Below, in pieces: positions 59,621-64,000 of a stretch of DNA of 64,000 nucleotides (position 1 is its first letter; each line of letters starts with the position of its first letter). This DNA comes from Chamaecyparis obtusa (taxonomy: Eukaryota > Streptophyta > Pinopsida > Cupressales > Cupressaceae). The DNA is taken from contig BSBK01002159.1 of NCBI GenBank assembly GCA_027943335.1, positions 1,287,501 through 1,351,500 of the forward strand. The letters are read 5' to 3'. The notes beneath the pieces were generated by a model. It did no database searches. It saw only the letters and a program-made list of their open reading frames with translations, and had not been told where the DNA came from. A program made the translations under genes and the position numbers.

Positions 59621-59638
59621 TGTTGACATATTTAAGAT

Positions 59639-60994
59639 TGTTGACATGGCAATAGAGGTATTGTCATTGATTGGCAAAAGAGGTGTGGACATCTGAATCT
59701 AAGGACACCAGTGTTGGATATGTGAACCAAGATATGTGAACCAAGACAGATACAGATACAGTTGACAACATCAAGTGTGTGGAGAGACTGGTTTGGCAAC
59801 CGGTGACACTGTGCAAATAACAAGAGACTATATCTGTTCATCAAAGGCAAGCGGTAACCAGTAACAGAGACCGTGGAAAGGATGTGACCGGTGTAGACAA
59901 AGGAAGGAAAGGTGACAGATCAAGGCTCTTACCTATGCACAACTTAAGGATCTTTACCAATCAAGTGAAGACTTCGTCATGATAAGATGAACCGAGGAAG
60001 TCATAGTCAACAATCAGTTATCTAACTCTTTGACCAAGATTTACTGCACTAAATCGTGTAGACTTTGAGTTATCAATATGATCGGTACGAGGCGCGATTA
60101 AAGGTCTTAACGCCGGAGGTTGTGGCATTAAATCATGGACATATCTCCTGTGAAGGAAAGCTTTTGATAGGCATCCATCGTTTTTTTTCATAAAGAAGAT
60201 AAAGCAGAGCATGCATCAGATGTTTCTTTAGTGAACTAATACTCCACTGGGTGATGGATCCGAAGGTGATCTTTAAACAAATTGTTCATGTAAAAAGCAA
60301 ATAGGGCAAGAAGTCTATATATTCCTCTGCCTGCCAAGAATACGATGTACCCTCATTCTGCCAAAATAAAGAGTGAACCTGTACGCTGAAGAAGATAAGG
60401 TGAAGAGAAAGGAGAAAAGAGAAGAGTGTGCAGAGAAGCACAACAGGAAAGGAGAACATACCTACAGCGACCAGTGATTTTTCTCAGTCGAATATAACAG
60501 AGATCTTATCAGGCTAAGAAAGGCCATTTCTAAAAGGTCAAGTACTCTATTGTTTTCTAACAATTACAATAGCTAAATCTCAGTATTTTGGGTGGACATT
60601 AACAGGTCCCTTGTACTAAATCCCTTAACCAGGTGACATCTATTCAGGTGTTCTAAGTCCTCTAACTAGGCAGGCTCTAACAGGCCATATTATATCAAAT
60701 CCCTTAACCAGGTCGCATCTAACAGTGCGTTTGTAATCCTTTAACAAGGAAGGCTCCTAACAAGGCGCACTTCAGAAAAGTGCAAAATTTGTGAGGTTTC
60801 CTCACATCGTAGTTTTCACCCGATTTGGGTTTCCACATGATAAATCTGGTGTTGCTTATTGGTCGATTGCTTGATGCTATTTTCATACTAGAATCAGTTT
60901 TTCTTACAGTTGTAGTATACTACATCAGATTTGTTTTAAAAGTTTTATAGGTGTTGATTAACCCCTCCCCTCTCAGCACTAGTTGGGACTATCA
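59639..60994 (+). repeat. 5' LTR of the copia element
   Basis: TGTTGACATGGCAATAG to GTTGGGACTATCA, 1356 bp. The first half differs from the 51157-type LTRs, but the second half has the same hairpin-array layout (60590-60800) and the same C-rich tail (CCCCTCCCCTCTCAG). Confidence 0.85.
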
Positions 60995-60996
60995 AT

Positions 60997-61009
60997 TGGT
61001 ATAAGAGCC
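60997..61009 (+). other. Primer binding site of the copia element
   Basis: TGGTATAAGAGCC, one change from the usual initiator-Met site. Confidence 0.85.
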
Positions 61010-61054
61010 AAGTTCCTTTTCTTTACTGCTTAACCACAAAAAGAAAAAGTCAAG

Positions 61055-61893
61055 ATGATGAGAAAGGAAAGACCAAAGTTCTCCAAGGAAAACTTTACTC
61101 TGTAGTGCAGCAAAATGAAGCTGTACATGACGACCACCGAAGATGAATATTGGACTCATTTAATCACTAATTACATTGAACCCAATGGTACCCTAACTCC
61201 TGATGAATTGAAGATCAAGACAAAACATACACCTGCAATGGATATGATAGCAAGCACGCTACCCAACTACGTCTAGATACTACTGACAAGATGTGGGCCA
61301 AGCTGCAATTAGTGTATAATGGTGACCCACATGTACAAAGAGCTAAGGTAGAAAGCCCCAGACGAAAATTTCATGACATGAGGATGAATGAGAGACAAGA
61401 TATTGAACAATACAGCAACAGAATCAAAGAAGTGATTAACTCCATCAAAAGCACTAGAGGAAAACTAAGTGACGAGGTGGTAAGAAAAATACTGAGAACG
61501 CTAAGGCTTCAGTATGCCATCAAGATCACAGCCATTCAGGAGCTCAGATCAGTGACCATAGATCAAGTCACTCTAGACTCAATAATTGGTAAGTTGACTG
61601 CATTTGAATCGAGTAATTTTGATAACAGCTTACCTATGCAAGAGGTTGCTTTTAAGTCTTCTGTAAATACCTCTTCCACCAAGAAAGGAAGCCAAACTGG
61701 TAATAGCTCTACCGGTAAGATTGGTAGTCTTGTTGAGAATCTGCTCTCAGAAGAGATGGAGCAAGATGAGTTTGAAACACTCATCGCTAGAAGATTTCCC
61801 AAACCAAAAGGGAAATACAAAGGAAATCTCCCACTAAAATGTTTCTCTTGTAATAAGATAGGACATATTGCCGCAAGATGTCCAGACAATTAA
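61055..61893 (+). pseudogene. Copia gag (UBN2/Retrotran_gag_2 type) with CCHC knuckle
   Basis: A degraded start (MMRKERPKFSKENF, stops at about 61103 and 61274) shifts near 61275 into a 200-codon frame: MWAKLQLVYNGDPHVQRAKV, then DIEQYSNRIKEVINSIKS and LRTLRLQYAIKITAIQE. The knuckle CFSCNKIGHIAARC stands at the end. Order and motifs are those of plant copia gag; it forms the particle and binds the element RNA. Confidence 0.88.
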
Positions 61894-62425
61894 AATAAAG
61901 ACGAGCAATCGATTCATGAACAAAGCAGAGAAGGAATGCTACCTTGCAGAAGGAGTTACAGACAATGAATCTGAAGACTCTGAAGATCCAGAAATTACAT
62001 TTCTGGCAATAACAGAAGAAAGCCCGATGATAAGTGAAATGACATTTATATCAAGATCTCATCAGCTTGATGACTGGATCATTGACAATGGAAGCACTCA
62101 CCACATGACTGGTGATAAGATCAAGTTCATCAACTTAAAGCTCAATGACGGTGGATCGGTAACCTTTGCTAATAATGCCCCCTGTCCTATCAAAGGAAAA
62201 GGTTCTATAGCACTTAGCAATGATGTTGTATGTGAAGATGTGTACTGGGTAGGACTCAAGTACAACTTAATGAGCGTTGCTCAACTAAACAAAGGATTCC
62301 TGTTGGAATTCGGGCAAGGTTCTTGTGTTGTCAAGAAAACCAATCAGGAGCTCATGTCGCTACTAGTAGACAGAGTAAAGGGAACCTGTTCTATCTGGAC
62401 TCAATGGAAGGAGCCTGCCTCATAG
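61868..62425 (+). pseudogene. Copia protease region
   Basis: Acidic linker, then WIIDNGSTHHMTG: the catalytic triplet normally D-S/T-G reads D-N-G, and the following FANNAPCPIKGKGSIAL and LKYNLMSVAQLNKG segments are normal copia protease and linker. It overlaps the gag end in another frame by 26 nt. The frame stops at 62423, before GAG-pre-integrase. Confidence 0.85.
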
Positions 62426-63730
62426 CATCAATCAAAGGAGAAAAACAAGATCTGCCTTGTAACCAAAGAGGACAATACCTAGTCGTGGCATAAGAGGCTC
62501 TGCCATATACACTTTGACAGTATTGTCAAGGTGAGCAAGAAGAAATCAATAAGAGGACTTCCTGAGATTACAAAACCTGACAAAGGTATTTGTAAGGATT
62601 GTCAGTTGGGAAAGCTGACGGGAACAAATTTCAGTAGCAAATCCTTTTCTGCTGTAAATGTTTTGGATTTTGTGCACACAAATTTGTGTGGACCTATGAG
62701 AACAAAGAGCTACTATGGAGACAAGTACGTCATGCTTTTCGTAGATGATTTCTCAAGAATGATGTGGACACTCTTTCTCAGAGAAAAATCAAAGGTCTTT
62801 CACATGTTTAAAATCTACGAGGCTCGAGTGGAGAAAACCCATAAAAGCCTGACGCATCTGAGATCAAACCGAAGAGGTGAATACACTTCTCACGAGTCCA
62901 CTCACTATTGTGAGGAACAAGGAATAAAGGCAGTTATCTGCACCAAGAACTACTCAGGAAAATGGAGTAGCAGAAAGAAGAAACAGGACGTTGATTCACT
63001 ATGTGAGAACCCTAATGATTCAGAAGGATCTCCCTCATCACTTCTGGAGAGAAGCTATCAGCACTGCTGTTTACACACTGAACCGAATTCAAGTCAAGAA
63101 AGGAACCGGTAAGACTCCCTATGAACTATAGTTTGGTCACACTCCTAGTGTACGCTATTTCAGAATCTTTGGTAGCAATTGTTACATTAAAAGAGATATG
63201 TACTATGGCAAGCTTGAGCCCAAGAGTGATGAAGATTTATTTTTGGGTTATTCTACCAAGAGTAAAGCCTACCGGTGTCTGAATAAGAAGACAGGAAAAT
63301 TAATTGAAAGTATCAATGTAAAAGTTGATAAATATTCAAAACCAAGAAAGAAGATTGGTCATAATGAAAATGACGGTCAACGGGATCATAATGCTGGAAA
63401 TCTTTTGGAATACAATGAAATAACTACTGAAGATGAAAGAGAAGATCGTGAAAACAGACCTCTGGAGCAGGATGTTGTACCTAAAGATGAAAGACCAACT
63501 CAAGTTGATGAACGAGAAGTTGTTCATGACCATGCTGAAGAGATTGCTCAACCGGTAGAACTTGACCAGGAACAAAGACCGGTTCTCCCAAGGTATGTCA
63601 CATATCACTCAACTACTAATATAATTGGTGACAAACATGCAAATGTCTTGATCAGAAAAAAGGCTAGAGAAAATATCTGTTTACTTTCTTGTATAGAGCC
63701 CAAAACCACCAAGGAGTCTCTGGAAGATGA
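62426..63730 (+). pseudogene. Copia integrase with damaged catalytic residues
   Basis: HKRLCHIHF and CKDCQLGKL give the HHCC zinc region. In the core the first catalytic box reads FVHTNLCGP and the second LRSNRRGEYTS, so both expected Asp are Asn; the third (QENGVAERRN) is in another frame because of a shift near 62965. C-terminal GKTPYEL and DLFLGYSTKSKAYR follow, then an acidic linker 63340-63600. As written it could not catalyse integration. Confidence 0.88.
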
Positions 63731-64000
63731 AAATTGAGTCAAGGCCATGGAAGAAGAGATTGACCAAATAGAGAAGAATGACACATGGATGCTTGTGCCA
63801 AGACCATAGGAAAAGAATGTCATTAGGACAAAGTGGGTCTACAGAAACAAGCTAAATGAAGAAGGAAAAGTAATAAGGAACAAAGCAAGACTGGTCTGAA
63901 AAGGATATACTCAGGAGCCTGGACTGGATTATGGGGAAACCTTTGCACTTGTAGCTAGATTGGAAGGAGTAAGAATTCTTCTTGCTTATGTTGCTCACAA
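63731..64000 (+). pseudogene. Copia reverse transcriptase, N-terminal part, cut by window edge
   Basis: Starts with KAMEEEIDQIEKNDTWMLVP and continues with KWVYRNKLNEEGKVIRNKAR, GYTQEPGLDYGETFA and EGVRILLAYVA. This is the RVT_2 start. Stops at 63735, 63807 and 63897 interrupt it. Confidence 0.88.

Larger units (their letters stand above)
51157..59636 (+). mobile_element. Gag-only LTR retrotransposon with a large second ORF (TR-GAG-like)
   Basis: In order: 5' LTR 51157-52222; initiator-Met primer site at 52225; gag-like ORF 52282-55193 (interrupted by a TRIM and a solo LTR); about 420-bp spacer; accessory ORF 55615-59370; polypurine tract 59609-59620; first 16 bases of the 3' LTR (TGTTGACATATTTAAG) 59621-59636, where a copia element cuts in. 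There is no protease, RT, RNase H or integrase. Gag-only LTR elements are known as TR-GAGs; the large additional ORF is the unusual part. Movement would need enzymes from another element. Confidence 0.8.
59639..64000 (+). mobile_element. Ty1/copia element, 3' part beyond window
   Basis: 5' LTR 59639-60994, primer site at 60997, gag 61055-61893, pol from 61868 to the window edge. It is inserted 16-18 bases inside the 3' LTR of the gag-only element. Domain order gag-protease-integrase-RT is that of copia. Multiple lesions make it non-autonomous today. Confidence 0.9.

Overview
The window looks like transposable-element-dense nuclear DNA of a seed plant with a large genome. A conifer or other gymnosperm is my inference, from the very long intron and the number of old, nested, low-identity LTR elements; nothing here fixes the species. 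There are no bacterial operons, rRNA genes, CRISPR arrays or complete host genes. Almost every long open frame belongs to a retroelement, and most are broken.

Layout. 1-3961: 3' part of a pol-less LTR retrotransposon (copy 1 of a large accessory ORF, then its 3' LTR). 3962-4754 and 13680-13859: two halves of one Ty3/gypsy integrase, split by a minus-strand LTR element (4755-13679) that has no pol and carries a cytochrome P450 fragment. 14397-18035: minus-strand Ty3/gypsy chromovirus (chromodomain, integrase, RNase H, part of RT) with its 3' LTR. 18036-18897: inverted LTR fragment. 18950-24870: another pol-less ORF element, broken by an AT-rich insert holding a foldback-like repeat and by a solo gypsy LTR (23313-24775); its end is tandemly duplicated (648-bp unit, 24340-25635).

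27576-45184, minus strand: three exons of a host pentatricopeptide-repeat (PPR) gene, DG1/EMB2279-like, joined in phase. The intron between the first two visible exons is about 17.1 kb. It holds a LINE ORF1 without ORF2, a coiled-coil retroelement ORF with an LTR, a tRNA-derived SINE with a duplicated head and 17-bp target-site duplication, two solo LTRs with target-site duplications, and a gypsy element deleted down to LTR-195 bp-LTR.

45185-51156: intergenic or upstream-intron DNA with minisatellites and an old LTR promoter region. 51157-59636: the most complete pol-less element: 5' LTR, tRNA-iMet primer site, coiled-coil and CCHC gag, a roughly 1250-codon accessory ORF (copy 2), polypurine tract and the first 16 bases of the 3' LTR. 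It is itself invaded by a 353-bp TRIM element and by a solo LTR that splits a zinc knuckle. 59639-64000: a Ty1/copia element, cut by the window edge, inserted in that 3' LTR.

The strongest candidates for something undescribed are the two-copy accessory ORF of the gag-only elements, and an array of small hairpins in the LTRs of these elements whose stems covary between copies.
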